The notes below the pieces were generated by a model. The model was given only the letters and a program-made list of their open reading frames with translations, was not told the DNA's origin and did not search any database. The position numbers and the translations under genes are program-made. This document shows positions 21,377-31,323 of a DNA stretch of 42,797 nucleotides, one piece after another (position 1 is the first letter of the stretch; each line of letters begins with the position of its first letter). The stretch comes from an uncultured Flavobacteriales bacterium (lineage in GTDB: Bacteria > Bacteroidota > Bacteroidia > Flavobacteriales_D > CAJJDF01), in the NCBI GenBank assembly GCA_938009745.1, contig CALLII010000031.1, forward strand, positions 1 through 42,797. The letters run 5' to 3'.

Positions 21377-22927
21377 TTATTTCTTAACTTTCAATCTTAC
21401 TATTGGGATTATAACTTCTTCCATAGAGATTCCACCATGCTGAAAGGTGTCTTTATAGAAGTTAACATAGTAATTGTAGTTATTAGGATAAGCAAAGAAA
21501 GTACTATCCTTACAGAAAACGTAACGCGTATTCTGGTTTATCTTTGGTAAGAAGGCATCATCAGGATTCTTAACCTCAAATACTTCTTTTTGGTTATAGC
21601 TTAGGTTTTTACCAAGCTTGTATCGCAAATTAGTATTCACGTTTTTGTCTCCAACAATCTTAACAGGGTTATCAACCTTCACCATTCCATGATCAGTTGT
21701 TAAAACAATATTGCATCCACTTTCAGCAATTTTCTTTACAACTTCCAATAAAGGAGAGTGTCTAAACCATGACTCTGTAATTGATCGGTAAGCCGAATCA
21801 TCATCTGCCAATTCTTTAATTACTTCCATGTCTGTACGGGCATGCGAAAGCATATCGACAAAGTTGTAGACAATAACATTAAAGTCATTATTTAATAAAT
21901 CAGAAAAATTATCTACAAGCTTTTTCCCTTTTGTATTGCTTGTTACTTTGGTATAAGATGTTTTTAAGCCGATTCCTAGCCTTTTTAGATGGTCATTAAG
22001 AAAATCCTCCTCAAAATTGTTTTTACCTCCTTCTTCGTCCTCTTCTACCCATTTAGATGGAAATCTCTTTCTTATTTCTGAAGGCATTAAGCCTGCAAAA
22101 AGAGAATTTCGAGCATATTGAGTTGCAGTAGGTAATATACTGAAGTAAGTATCTTCTTCTTCTACATCAAAATACTCACCAAAATAAGGTTTCAAAATTT
22201 TCCATTGATCATATCTAAAATTATCAATAACAATCAAAAAAGTATTTTTCTCTTTTATGAAAGGAGCAATTTTTTTAGAAAATAAAGTGTGAGATAAAAT
22301 GGGTAATTCATCAGAAGTCCCATTTAACCAATCTAGATAATTCTTCTCAATAAATCTACCAAACAACTGATTAGCCTCCCTTTTTTGCATTTCAAAAATC
22401 TCAGCCATACTTTTATCTTCCGAAGCATCCATTTTTAACTCCCAAAAAGTAAGTTGATCGTGCAGGTCTTTCCAATCATCAATATCCAGCCTATCCATTA
22501 ATCTCATTCCGATTTTTCTGAACTCTTGTTGGTAACTGTGAGTAGTTTCCTCACTTATTAATCTATTCTGGTCAATGTTTTTCTTTATCGCCAATAATAT
22601 CTGATTTGGATTTACTGGTTTAATTAAATAATCAGAAATATTTTTCCCAATTGCGCTCTCCATTATAGATTCTTCCTCACTTTTGGTAATCATTATAATT
22701 GGTAAAGAAGGACTAATTCGTTTGATCTCACTTAAAGCTTCTAAACCAGATATTCCTGGCATATTCTCATCCAAAAAAACAATATCATAATTATTATCAC
22801 CTACCATATCAATAGCTTCTGAGCCATTGTTTATAGTGTCTACATCAAATCCTTTTTGTTCCAAAAACATGATGTGTGGTTTTAATAAATCTATCTCATC
22901 ATCAGCCCATAAAATTCTTCCTGCCAT
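21377..22927 (-). CDS. porX: T9SS response regulator PorX (receiver + PglZ/alkaline-phosphatase-superfamily domain)
   Basis: N-terminal receiver ILWADDEIDLLKPHIMFLEQKGFDV...YDIVFLDENMPGISGLEALSEIK; C-terminal TFLIVIDNFRYDQWKILKPYF...FNVIVYNFVDMLSHARTDM...IVLTTDHGMVKV is the PglZ-type domain of PorX. Confidence 0.95.
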   Translation of the reverse strand: MAGRILWADDEIDLLKPHIMFLEQKGFDVDTINNGSEAIDMVGDNNYDIVFLDENMPGISGLEALSEIKRISPSLPIIMITKSEEESIMESAIGKNISDYLIKPVNPNQILLAIKKNIDQNRLISEETTHSYQQEFRKIGMRLMDRLDIDDWKDLHDQLTFWELKMDASEDKSMAEIFEMQKREANQLFGRFIEKNYLDWLNGTSDELPILSHTLFSKKIAPFIKEKNTFLIVIDNFRYDQWKILKPYFGEYFDVEEEDTYFSILPTATQYARNSLFAGLMPSEIRKRFPSKWVEEDEEGGKNNFEEDFLNDHLKRLGIGLKTSYTKVTSNTKGKKLVDNFSDLLNNDFNVIVYNFVDMLSHARTDMEVIKELADDDSAYRSITESWFRHSPLLEVVKKIAESGCNIVLTTDHGMVKVDNPVKIVGDKNVNTNLRYKLGKNLSYNQKEVFEVKNPDDAFLPKINQNTRYVFCKDSTFFAYPNNYNYYVNFYKDTFQHGGISMEEVIIPIVRLKVKK

Positions 22928-22998
22928 TATTTTTTCTTTTTTATTTATCTATAATTTTTTTCAGTCTGGTACATGATTCAATAACCCGTTATTATTGT

Positions 22999-23006
22999 TA
23001 TTTTTG
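22999..23006 (+). promoter_or_regulatory. Candidate -7 box TATTTTTG upstream of the HD-lpxK-PNP operon
   Basis: Matches TAnnTTTG 34 nt before ATG 23040; no convincing -33 element seen. Confidence 0.35.
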
Positions 23007-23039
23007 TTTTGAAATAGCAACAAGCTATCAATTTATACC

Positions 23040-24263
23040 ATGAAGATACTTAACGACCCAATTTACGGTTTTATTACTATTCGTTATCCAATTATATTAA
23101 ATTTAATTGACCATCCTTATTTTCAGAGGTTGAACCGAATAAAACAGCTTGGATTATCCTATTTGGTATATCCTGGAGCACACCATACGCGATTTCATCA
23201 TGCTATTGGTTGCATGCACTTAATGCAAAATGCACTTGAGGTACTAAAAGTGAAAGATATTGAAATTACCGAGGAAGAAGAATTGAGTGTTTTAATAGCT
23301 ATTTTGCTTCATGATATTGGTCATGGACCATTTTCTCACGCTCTGGAACATACTTTAGTTCATGGAGTAACACATGAGGATATTTCTTTATTATTAATGG
23401 ATAAGTTGAACGAAGAATTTGATGGAAAGTTATCGTTAGCAATTCAAATCTTTACTAATAAATACAAAAAGAAATTCTTACACCAATTAGTTTCCTCCCA
23501 ATTGGATATGGATAGGTTGGATTATTTAAAAAGAGATAGTTTTTACAGTGGAGTTTCTGAAGGAGTGGTAAGTAGCGATCGAATTATAAATATGCTTAAC
23601 GTTTATGAAGATGAACTGGTTATAGAGGAAAAAGGAATTTATTCTATCGAGAAATTTATTGTTGCTAGACGATTAATGTATTGGCAGGTTTACCTCCATA
23701 AAACAGTTCTTTCAGCAGAAAATTTATTAGTAGAAATTTTAAAAAGAGCCATTCATTTGGCAAGAAATGGTGAAGAGGTACATTGTAGCCCAGTTCTCAA
23801 AAAATTCTTGTATGAAAGTTATGATACTGCGGAGTTTGGTGATTCTACAATTTTAGAGAGCTTCACAAAACTTGATGATTCAGATATTTATAGCGGAATT
23901 AAAGCTTGGTGCGACCACAGTGACTTTACCTTGTCTTCAATTTCAAGATCATTAATCAACAGGAATTTACCTAAAGTTTTAATCCAGAAAGAACCTTTTG
24001 AATCTGAAAGAATCCAATCTTTAAAAAATCAAGTAAAAGAAGCCTATGGAATTACTGATAGTGAAGTAAACCACTTTGTAATAAATAGCGAAATTGCTAA
24101 TAATGCCTACAATGCGCTTAAGGATAAGATTAATATTAGATACAAAGACGGAACTATTGCTAACATCACTGAAGCTTCTGACAACTTTAATATCAAGGCG
24201 TTAACTGAGCCTGTAAAAAAGTATTTCGTTTGTTATCCTAAAGAGTTTAGAGGCAAATGGTAA
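23040..24263 (+). CDS. HD-domain phosphohydrolase (dGTPase-like)
   Basis: RFHHAIGCMHLM, LIAILLHDIGHGPFSHALEH, SSQLDMDRLDYLKRDSFYSGVSEG. Confidence 0.93.
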   Translation: MKILNDPIYGFITIRYPIILNLIDHPYFQRLNRIKQLGLSYLVYPGAHHTRFHHAIGCMHLMQNALEVLKVKDIEITEEEELSVLIAILLHDIGHGPFSHALEHTLVHGVTHEDISLLLMDKLNEEFDGKLSLAIQIFTNKYKKKFLHQLVSSQLDMDRLDYLKRDSFYSGVSEGVVSSDRIINMLNVYEDELVIEEKGIYSIEKFIVARRLMYWQVYLHKTVLSAENLLVEILKRAIHLARNGEEVHCSPVLKKFLYESYDTAEFGDSTILESFTKLDDSDIYSGIKAWCDHSDFTLSSISRSLINRNLPKVLIQKEPFESERIQSLKNQVKEAYGITDSEVNHFVINSEIANNAYNALKDKINIRYKDGTIANITEASDNFNIKALTEPVKKYFVCYPKEFRGKW

Positions 24264-25288
24264 AGGTATTTCGATATTTGCTTTTGCCTATATCTTTCCT
24301 TTATGGATTGGTAGTTGGTTTGCGAAATATTTTGTTCAACAACAATATTTTGAAGTCGAGCGAATTTGATGTTAAAACTATCCTAGTAGGAAATATTGCT
24401 GCCGGAGGAACAGGAAAAACTCCTCATGTAGAGTATTTAATTAGGCTATTAAAAAATAAAAAAATAGCAACTCTATCAAGAGGATATGGAAGAAAAGTCC
24501 CTGGATTTCAGCAAGCTAATGAAGAGTCAACAGCTGTTAGTATTGGAGATGAACCGCTACAGTTTTATACTAAACACCCAGAGGTGAATGTGTTTGTTGA
24601 TACCAGTAGGGTAAATGGAATTATAGGTATAATGTCAAAAGAGGAAATTCCTGAAGTTGTTTTGTTAGATGATGCTTTTCAGCATAGGTCATTAAAAACC
24701 GGTTTTTCAATTTTGCTTACCGATTATAATGCTCCTTTTTATAAAGATTTTATGTTACCAACAGGTAATTTACGTGAGTTTACTAAAGGTAAAAAGCGAG
24801 CAGATGTAATCATTGTATCAAAATGCCCTTCAGCTTTATCTGATGCTGAGAAACAGCAAATAACAGAAAAAATAGATGCTTTACCAGAGCAAAAAGTGTT
24901 TTTTACTACAGTAAAATATGGAAGTTTCAATTCTCTTTTCAACCTTAAAGAACAGGTTGATTTAAAAGGAAAAGAGTTAATTGTTGTAACAGGTATAGCT
25001 AAATCAGAACCTTTTATAAATCATTTGACCAAGAATAATAATATTTCAAAGCATTTTAATTTTCCTGATCATCACAGATTTACGGATAAAAATATTCAAG
25101 AAATTATTTCTATTTTTGAGCGTAATAAGGATTCTGTGATAGTAATCACAGAAAAAGATGCAATGAGACTAAAAGAGCATAAAGCACTAGAAAGCCTGCC
25201 AATATTCTACTTACCGATAGAAGTAGATTTTATTCAAGACAAAGAAATTTTCGAAAAATTAATACATACTTATGTTGAATCAGATTAA
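24257..25288 (+). CDS. lpxK: Tetraacyldisaccharide 4'-kinase
   Basis: VGNIAAGGTGKTPHVEYLI, ATLSRGYGRK, GDEPLQF, VLLDDAFQHRSL. ATGGTAA overlap with the preceding gene. Confidence 0.96.
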   Translation: MVKVFRYLLLPISFLYGLVVGLRNILFNNNILKSSEFDVKTILVGNIAAGGTGKTPHVEYLIRLLKNKKIATLSRGYGRKVPGFQQANEESTAVSIGDEPLQFYTKHPEVNVFVDTSRVNGIIGIMSKEEIPEVVLLDDAFQHRSLKTGFSILLTDYNAPFYKDFMLPTGNLREFTKGKKRADVIIVSKCPSALSDAEKQQITEKIDALPEQKVFFTTVKYGSFNSLFNLKEQVDLKGKELIVVTGIAKSEPFINHLTKNNNISKHFNFPDHHRFTDKNIQEIISIFERNKDSVIVITEKDAMRLKEHKALESLPIFYLPIEVDFIQDKEIFEKLIHTYVESD

Positions 25289-26084
25289 AGAAACTGCTGA
25301 ATTTATCAAGAACAAAATAAATAAAACTTGTGAGGTTGGAATTATTTTGGGAACAGGATTGGGTGAATTAGCTAATGATATAGAAACTACACATAGTTTC
25401 GCTTATGAAGAAATTCCAAACTTCCCAGTCTCAACTGTAGAAGGGCATTCGGGAAAATTAATAATAGGGTCTCTTGGTGGTAAAACTGTTGTTGCACTCC
25501 AAGGGAGGTTTCATTATTACGAAGGATACTCAATGAATGAAGTGGTTTTTCCAGTTCGAGTAATGAAGTTTTTGGGAATTGAAACTCTTATAGTTTCCAA
25601 TGCAAGTGGAGGAGTAAATCCAGACTATGAAATTGGGGAAATAATGATAATTGATGATCACATTAACCTATTTGGAGACAATCCTTTAATTGGAAAAAAC
25701 ATGGATGAGTTAGGACCTAGATTTCCTGATATGAGCGAACCTTACGATAAAAAATTGATAGCTAAAGCTCACGAAATAGCTAAAAATGAAAATATAAAAG
25801 TGGTTCAAGGAAGTTATGCTGGCTTATCTGGACCAACTCTTGAAACCCCAGCTGAATATAAATATGTGCGAAATATTGGAGCAGATACTGTGGGTATGTC
25901 AACCGTGCCCGAAGTAATAGCAGCAAGGCATATGGGGATTCCTTGTTTTGGGTTTTCAATAATTACTGACCTTGGAGTGCCAGGAAAAATAATTGAAATG
26001 ACTCACGAAATTGTTCAAGAAGTTGCAAGAAAAGCAACTCCAAAAGTTACCAAAATCACTAAAGAATTAATAGCATCTCTTTAA
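25272..26084 (+). CDS. Purine-nucleoside phosphorylase (family 2)
   Basis: GIILGTGLGELA, VEGHSGKLIIG, GRFHYYEGYSMNEVVFPVRVMKFLG, NASGGVNP, GTYAGLSGPTLETPAEYKYVRN-like (GSYAGLSGPTLETPAEY), GMSTVPEVIAARHMG. Confidence 0.96.
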   Translation: MLNQIKETAEFIKNKINKTCEVGIILGTGLGELANDIETTHSFAYEEIPNFPVSTVEGHSGKLIIGSLGGKTVVALQGRFHYYEGYSMNEVVFPVRVMKFLGIETLIVSNASGGVNPDYEIGEIMIIDDHINLFGDNPLIGKNMDELGPRFPDMSEPYDKKLIAKAHEIAKNENIKVVQGSYAGLSGPTLETPAEYKYVRNIGADTVGMSTVPEVIAARHMGIPCFGFSIITDLGVPGKIIEMTHEIVQEVARKATPKVTKITKELIASL

Positions 26085-26188
26085 AGAAACAGAGTTCACT
26101 TAATTAACAAAAATCGGATGATAACCTCTTGCATATCTAACTATTGGATGTTCTTTTTTATGTAAATTAGTAGCAATTACCAATCATA

Positions 26189-27565
26189 ATGAAAAAACTC
26201 CTTCTTTTAGTTTGTCTTTTTTTAATGTCTACAGCCTTTTTAAAAGCTCAAGATAGCTTTAAAATGAACAAACTTTTTCAATGGAAAGATAGCTCAATAT
26301 CTGCAACATCCTTGTACAACAATACCTATAACGAAATTTGGGGGTACGTTAAAGATGGAAAAGAATATGCAATTATAGGATCTACAAGAGGTACCCACTT
26401 TTTTGACGTTACAAATCCATCCTCACCAATCCAAGTAGATTTTGTAATGGGTCGAGATACTGGAGTTCAAATTGTTCACAGAGATTATCACGATTATAGA
26501 GGGTATTTATATATGGTTTCGGATGAAGGAGATGCCTCCTTGCAAATAGTTGATTTGTCGTTTTTGCCCGATTCAGTTCATGTAGTTTATGATCAAGACA
26601 CAACAATTAAATTATCGCATAATATTTTTATCGATACCGCAGTAGGTAAATTATACTCTTGCGGAGGAGGTAATCAAAGAAAATTTGATGTTTTTTCTTT
26701 GACCAACCCATTATCCCCTGAGCTATTATTTAGATGCGAAAACGATATTTCTTGGTGGGCATCTACAGTAGGAACTTTGGGCTATGTGCATGATGCTTTT
26801 GCCAGAAACGATTCTGTTTATTGCAATGCAGGAACAGGATTGTTTGTAGTTGATTTTAGTGGAACGCCAACATTAATGGGAACTATAACTAGTTATCCAG
26901 ATAGAGGTTACAACCATTCTGGGTGGCTTAATGAATCGGGAACTATTTATGCAATGGGTGATGAAACTCACGGTAAAAAAATGAAAATTTTAGATGTTTC
27001 TGATCTAACCAATATTCAGTTTTTAGATACAGTTGGGGTGCAAGATAATGTTGGGATTATACATAATCAAATCATTATGGGTGATTATGTGTATGTTGCT
27101 TACTATTACAATGGAGTTTATGTATATGATATTTCTAATCCTTCAGTACCCGAATTAGTAGGTTTTTATGACACTTCAAAAGAAAGAAATTTCGGAAGCT
27201 TTAGAGGGGCCTGGGGTATTTATCCTTTTTTACCTTCTGGAATATTATTAGCATCCGACATGCAAGAAGGTTTATTTGTTCTTGAACTTGAAAAACCTTT
27301 AGAAAAAGAGGAAGAAAGTAGGTTCATGATTTTTCCTAACCCTGTTGTTTCTGATTTAATTATTGCAGGATTAAGTAATTATGACGAAGAATATACGTTA
27401 CAGGTTTTCGATAGTAAAGGAGCAATGATTGTCGATACTAAATTCTACAGTAAGTTTTTAGAAAAAAACATCATTCCTTTACCAGCAGAAATGAATCAAG
27501 GAGTTTATGTAGTAAACATATTTAATAGTACTTTTACCGAAAGTATAAAACTAATTAAACAATAG
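26189..27565 (+). CDS. Choice-of-anchor B family / LVIVD-repeat-like secreted protein with T9SS CTD
   Basis: Signal peptide MKKLLLLVCLFLMSTAFLKAQ; GTHFFDVTNPSSPIQVDFV, HRDYHDYRGYLYMVSDEGDASLQIVDL, VYDISNPSVPELVGFYDT; C-terminal RFMIFPNPVVSDLIIAG...GVYVVNIFNSTFTESIKLIKQ. Confidence 0.85.
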   Translation: MKKLLLLVCLFLMSTAFLKAQDSFKMNKLFQWKDSSISATSLYNNTYNEIWGYVKDGKEYAIIGSTRGTHFFDVTNPSSPIQVDFVMGRDTGVQIVHRDYHDYRGYLYMVSDEGDASLQIVDLSFLPDSVHVVYDQDTTIKLSHNIFIDTAVGKLYSCGGGNQRKFDVFSLTNPLSPELLFRCENDISWWASTVGTLGYVHDAFARNDSVYCNAGTGLFVVDFSGTPTLMGTITSYPDRGYNHSGWLNESGTIYAMGDETHGKKMKILDVSDLTNIQFLDTVGVQDNVGIIHNQIIMGDYVYVAYYYNGVYVYDISNPSVPELVGFYDTSKERNFGSFRGAWGIYPFLPSGILLASDMQEGLFVLELEKPLEKEEESRFMIFPNPVVSDLIIAGLSNYDEEYTLQVFDSKGAMIVDTKFYSKFLEKNIIPLPAEMNQGVYVVNIFNSTFTESIKLIKQ

Positions 27566-27567
27566 AG

Positions 27568-29022
27568 TTGAGCACTATATACGATAAATACGAAACAGTA
27601 ATTGGACTAGAGATTCACGCTCAGTTACAAACAAAGACCAAAGCATATTCTAGCGATAGAAATGAATATGGAGCAACACCCAACACCAATGTTAGTGTAG
27701 TAACTTTAGGTCACCCAGGAACTTTACCACTTTATAATAAGGAGGCCGTAAAGTTTGCTGTAAAAATGGGATTAGCTTGTGAAAGTGGCATTACTCAAGA
27801 CATGATTTTTGCAAGAAAAAACTATTTCTATCCAGATTTACCAAAAGGATATCAAATAACCCAAGACGAAACACCAATTTGTACGGGAGGTTATATTCAA
27901 ATTACTGATGCAGATGGTAACCCTAAAAAGGTAACATTAACCAGAATTCATCTTGAAGAAGATGCAGGAAAAAGTATTCATGATTTAGATCCTTACAACA
28001 CACTAATTGACTTAAACAGGGCAGGAACTCCTTTGATTGAAATTGTAAGTGAGCCAGAAATTAAATCTTCGCAAGAAGCATATGACTACGTTACAGAAGT
28101 GAGAAAGCTAGTTCGTTACCTTGATATTTGTGATGGAAACATGGAAGAGGGAAGTTTAAGATGTGATGCGAACGTATCAGTAATGCTTAAAGGAGCAAAT
28201 AAATTTGGGAACAGAACAGAGGTAAAGAATATGAACTCAATGAGAAATGTTCAGAAAGCCATTGATTATGAGGTAAAAAGACAAATTGATTTATTAGAGC
28301 AAGGAGAAACTATTGCTACTGAAACAAGAAGTTTTAATGCAGCTGATGGCTCTACTATTTCTATGAGAAGTAAGGAAGGGGCTAACGATTACCGTTTCTT
28401 CCCTGAGCCAGATTTACAGCCATTAAGGGTTTCTGAAGACTACATAAACAAAGTGAGAGAAGTAATGCCTCCTCTGCCTAATCAGCTAATTAAAAAGTAT
28501 ACTGAGGAGTTAGAATTATCGGAGTATGATGCACATGTATTAACCGAAAACAAAGAAGTAGCTCTTTACTTTGAAGAAGTAATAAAAACTCAAAAAAACT
28601 ATAAGTCTGCATCAAACTGGGTAACAGTAAACATCAAGTCTTATCTTAATGAAAAGGCTATCGAAATAGATGAGTTTGGTGTGAATCCTGCTACTATTTC
28701 GGAGTTAATCCAGCTTATAGAAGACAATAAAATAAGTAATTCGGTTGCCTCTCAAAAGGTATTTCCACTACTTATCGAATCACCAGAAAAATCACCATTA
28801 GCAATTGCACAAGAAAATAATTGGATTCAAGATTCTGATGAAGATGCAATGCTGGAGCTAGTGAATAAAGCGTTAGCAAAATTCCCTGCAAAAGTAGAAG
28901 AATACAAAAGCGGAAAAAAAGGTCTTTTAGGTTTGTTTATGGGAGAAGTGATGAAACAGTCACAAGGTAAAGCTGACCCAAAAGTTGCCAATCAATTATT
29001 AATGAAACAATTAGAAAAATAA
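27568..29022 (+). CDS. gatB: Aspartyl/glutamyl-tRNA(Asn/Gln) amidotransferase subunit B, TTG start
   Basis: YETVIGLEIHAQLQTKTKAYS, GHPGTLPLYNKEAVKFAVKMGLA, RKNYFYPDLPKGYQITQ, MEEGSLRCDANVSV, NDYRFFPEPDLQP. Confidence 0.97.
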   Translation: MSTIYDKYETVIGLEIHAQLQTKTKAYSSDRNEYGATPNTNVSVVTLGHPGTLPLYNKEAVKFAVKMGLACESGITQDMIFARKNYFYPDLPKGYQITQDETPICTGGYIQITDADGNPKKVTLTRIHLEEDAGKSIHDLDPYNTLIDLNRAGTPLIEIVSEPEIKSSQEAYDYVTEVRKLVRYLDICDGNMEEGSLRCDANVSVMLKGANKFGNRTEVKNMNSMRNVQKAIDYEVKRQIDLLEQGETIATETRSFNAADGSTISMRSKEGANDYRFFPEPDLQPLRVSEDYINKVREVMPPLPNQLIKKYTEELELSEYDAHVLTENKEVALYFEEVIKTQKNYKSASNWVTVNIKSYLNEKAIEIDEFGVNPATISELIQLIEDNKISNSVASQKVFPLLIESPEKSPLAIAQENNWIQDSDEDAMLELVNKALAKFPAKVEEYKSGKKGLLGLFMGEVMKQSQGKADPKVANQLLMKQLEK

Positions 29023-29033
29023 TAAGTTTTAAT

Positions 29034-30197
29034 ATGAAAAAATTAAGTTTATATATTCTCGTTCTTTTCGCACTATTAAACTGCGAAAAAAAAGCCAATC
29101 ACGTAATCAATGGATCTGTTGATATGATAGGTTTAGCCGAAAATCAACAAGTGTATTTGTATGCACTTGAAGATAAATTTTTAACACCAATTGATTCGGT
29201 TGTTCTAACCAAAGAAGGTAAGTTTACTTTAAATATTAAAGAGCCAAAAAAAGGAGTTTTCCACTTTGGGAGTTCGCTTCGTAATACTTTTCCAATAGTA
29301 TTGGATTCTGAAACTAAGGAAATGAATTTAGAGATAAATAATAACCAGCAGTTCGCTATGGATTATACTGTTTCTGGTTCTAAATCTTCTGCTCAAATTT
29401 CCGAGTTCTACAACAAGGTTTATGACATGATGATTTTTAATCAAAAGAAATCTGAGGAAAGAAATATGGTTTCAAACAATCCAGAATCAATTTCATCAAT
29501 TGAAATGGAGATGATGAAAAAAAATCAGGAGTTTTTGGAGTATAGAAAAAACTACATTAAAAGCAACAAAGGATCTGAGGCACTAATAGCAGTAATAGCT
29601 CAAATCGATCCAAACTCCGAGATGGAATTACTGAAAGAAGTAGCTACAGACATTAACTTAACTCTTCCTAATTCACCATACTCTAATAGTTTAAATGAAG
29701 ACATTAAAAGATTAGAAGAGCAACAGGCTAAACAAATAGAAGAACAAAGAAAGCAAGAGGGAAAGATGAATGCAATGCTTCCGATAGGAGGAATGGCTCC
29801 GGAGCTGGACTTCCCAAGTCCAAATGGCAAGAATATCAAGTTGTCTTCATTAAGGGGGAAGGTTGTGTTAGTAGATTTTTGGGCATCTTGGTGTAGACCA
29901 TGTAGAGCTGAAAATCCTAACGTAGTTAGGCTGTATAACCAATATAAATCTAAAGGATTTGAAGTATATAGTTTTTCTTTAGATGATAACAAAAGCAAAT
30001 GGGAGGAAGCGATAAAGACTGATGGTTTAGTATGGAAATCTCACACTAGTGATTTAAAACAATGGCAAACTGAAGCTATAAATTTATATGGATTCAGAGG
30101 CATTCCTTTTACTGTTTTAATTGATAGAAATGGAAAAATTTTAGCCCGAGGATTAAGAGGATTAGAGTTAGAAGAAAAACTTAAAGAACTATTATAA
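29034..30197 (+). CDS. TlpA-family thioredoxin-like lipoprotein with DUF4369-like N-terminus (CRPC active site)
   Basis: Lipobox-like ALLNC; VLVDFWASWCRPCRAENPNVVRLYNQYKSKGFEVYSFSLD. Confidence 0.92.
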   Translation: MKKLSLYILVLFALLNCEKKANHVINGSVDMIGLAENQQVYLYALEDKFLTPIDSVVLTKEGKFTLNIKEPKKGVFHFGSSLRNTFPIVLDSETKEMNLEINNNQQFAMDYTVSGSKSSAQISEFYNKVYDMMIFNQKKSEERNMVSNNPESISSIEMEMMKKNQEFLEYRKNYIKSNKGSEALIAVIAQIDPNSEMELLKEVATDINLTLPNSPYSNSLNEDIKRLEEQQAKQIEEQRKQEGKMNAMLPIGGMAPELDFPSPNGKNIKLSSLRGKVVLVDFWASWCRPCRAENPNVVRLYNQYKSKGFEVYSFSLDDNKSKWEEAIKTDGLVWKSHTSDLKQWQTEAINLYGFRGIPFTVLIDRNGKILARGLRGLELEEKLKELL

Positions 30198-30213
30198 TTT
30201 AGATATTGGCTCA

Positions 30214-31323
30214 ATGAAAAAGCACATTTTTTTACTATGTATCTTAGGGTTTTTCACCCAGCAAATAGTTGCTCAAAGTCAGTTTGCCGTAAAGGGTAAA
30301 ATAAAGAATAGTAAATCTAAAAAAGTTTGGATTTACAACCTTGATAGGTCTATAAGTGATACACTTGATTTAAATTTCTTTGGAAAATTTAAATATGCCA
30401 ATACTATTGCAGATAATCAATTACTTTTTGTAAAACCCTTAGATGATGAAGCGCCAATAGTTTTAAAAATCAAGCCAGATTCTAAGATAAAATTGGTGTC
30501 TAAGTTACCAGGAGCTCAGCTTAATTTAAAAGTAAGAGGAGCACAAGGATCCGAGAAAATGAATGAGTTTTTAAACATTATGTCTCAATATCAAAGTGAT
30601 ATATTGAACAATGAAGAAAAAATGTATAAGGACGAAACAGCTGATGGTCAGTATTATTACGACAGCATAATTTCGGGACTAAGAACACAATCTAAGAGCT
30701 ATTTAAAGGAGTTTATTGATGGAGCAAAGAATTCCGAAGTGATTATTGTAGGAATGGAATACATTGATTTTGATTCTGATTACGAACATTTGTTGTCCAT
30801 GGAGAAGGGGATGAGAAGAAAGTATGAGAACACTGAAATGCATGAAAGAGTTAAAACAGCTATTTATAAGTATGAAATAGCTCAAATTAAAGTTAAAAAT
30901 ATTGGTGAAAGAGCCCCTCAATTAATCCTGCCAGGAGTTGACGGTAAGGATGTTAAAATGGAAGATTTAAAAGGAAATTATATTTTAATTGACTTTTGGG
31001 CATCATGGTGTGGTCCATGCAGAGCCGAACATCCCAGATTAATTAGATTATATAATACATACAATGAGCAAGGTTTTGAAGTATATAGCATTGCACTAGA
31101 TAAGGACAAGCAAAAATGGCTAGAAGCTATTAAAAAAGACAACTTACCTTGGGAGTATCACGTAAGTAATTTAATGATGTTCCAATCTCCAGCTGTAGAT
31201 ATATATGATGTGAAATCAATCCCATTTAATGTACTGATTGATAGAGAAGGGAATGTAATAGCATTTAATTTAAAAGGACAAAAGTTAGAAGATAAATTGA
31301 ACGAAATTTTTGAAAATGAATAA
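30214..31323 (+). CDS. TlpA-family thioredoxin-like protein (CGPC)
   Basis: Signal peptide ending IVAQSQ; LIDFWASWCGPCRAEHPRLIRLYNTYNEQGFEVYSIALDKDKQKWLEAIKKDNLPW. Confidence 0.92.
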   Translation: MKKHIFLLCILGFFTQQIVAQSQFAVKGKIKNSKSKKVWIYNLDRSISDTLDLNFFGKFKYANTIADNQLLFVKPLDDEAPIVLKIKPDSKIKLVSKLPGAQLNLKVRGAQGSEKMNEFLNIMSQYQSDILNNEEKMYKDETADGQYYYDSIISGLRTQSKSYLKEFIDGAKNSEVIIVGMEYIDFDSDYEHLLSMEKGMRRKYENTEMHERVKTAIYKYEIAQIKVKNIGERAPQLILPGVDGKDVKMEDLKGNYILIDFWASWCGPCRAEHPRLIRLYNTYNEQGFEVYSIALDKDKQKWLEAIKKDNLPWEYHVSNLMMFQSPAVDIYDVKSIPFNVLIDREGNVIAFNLKGQKLEDKLNEIFENE

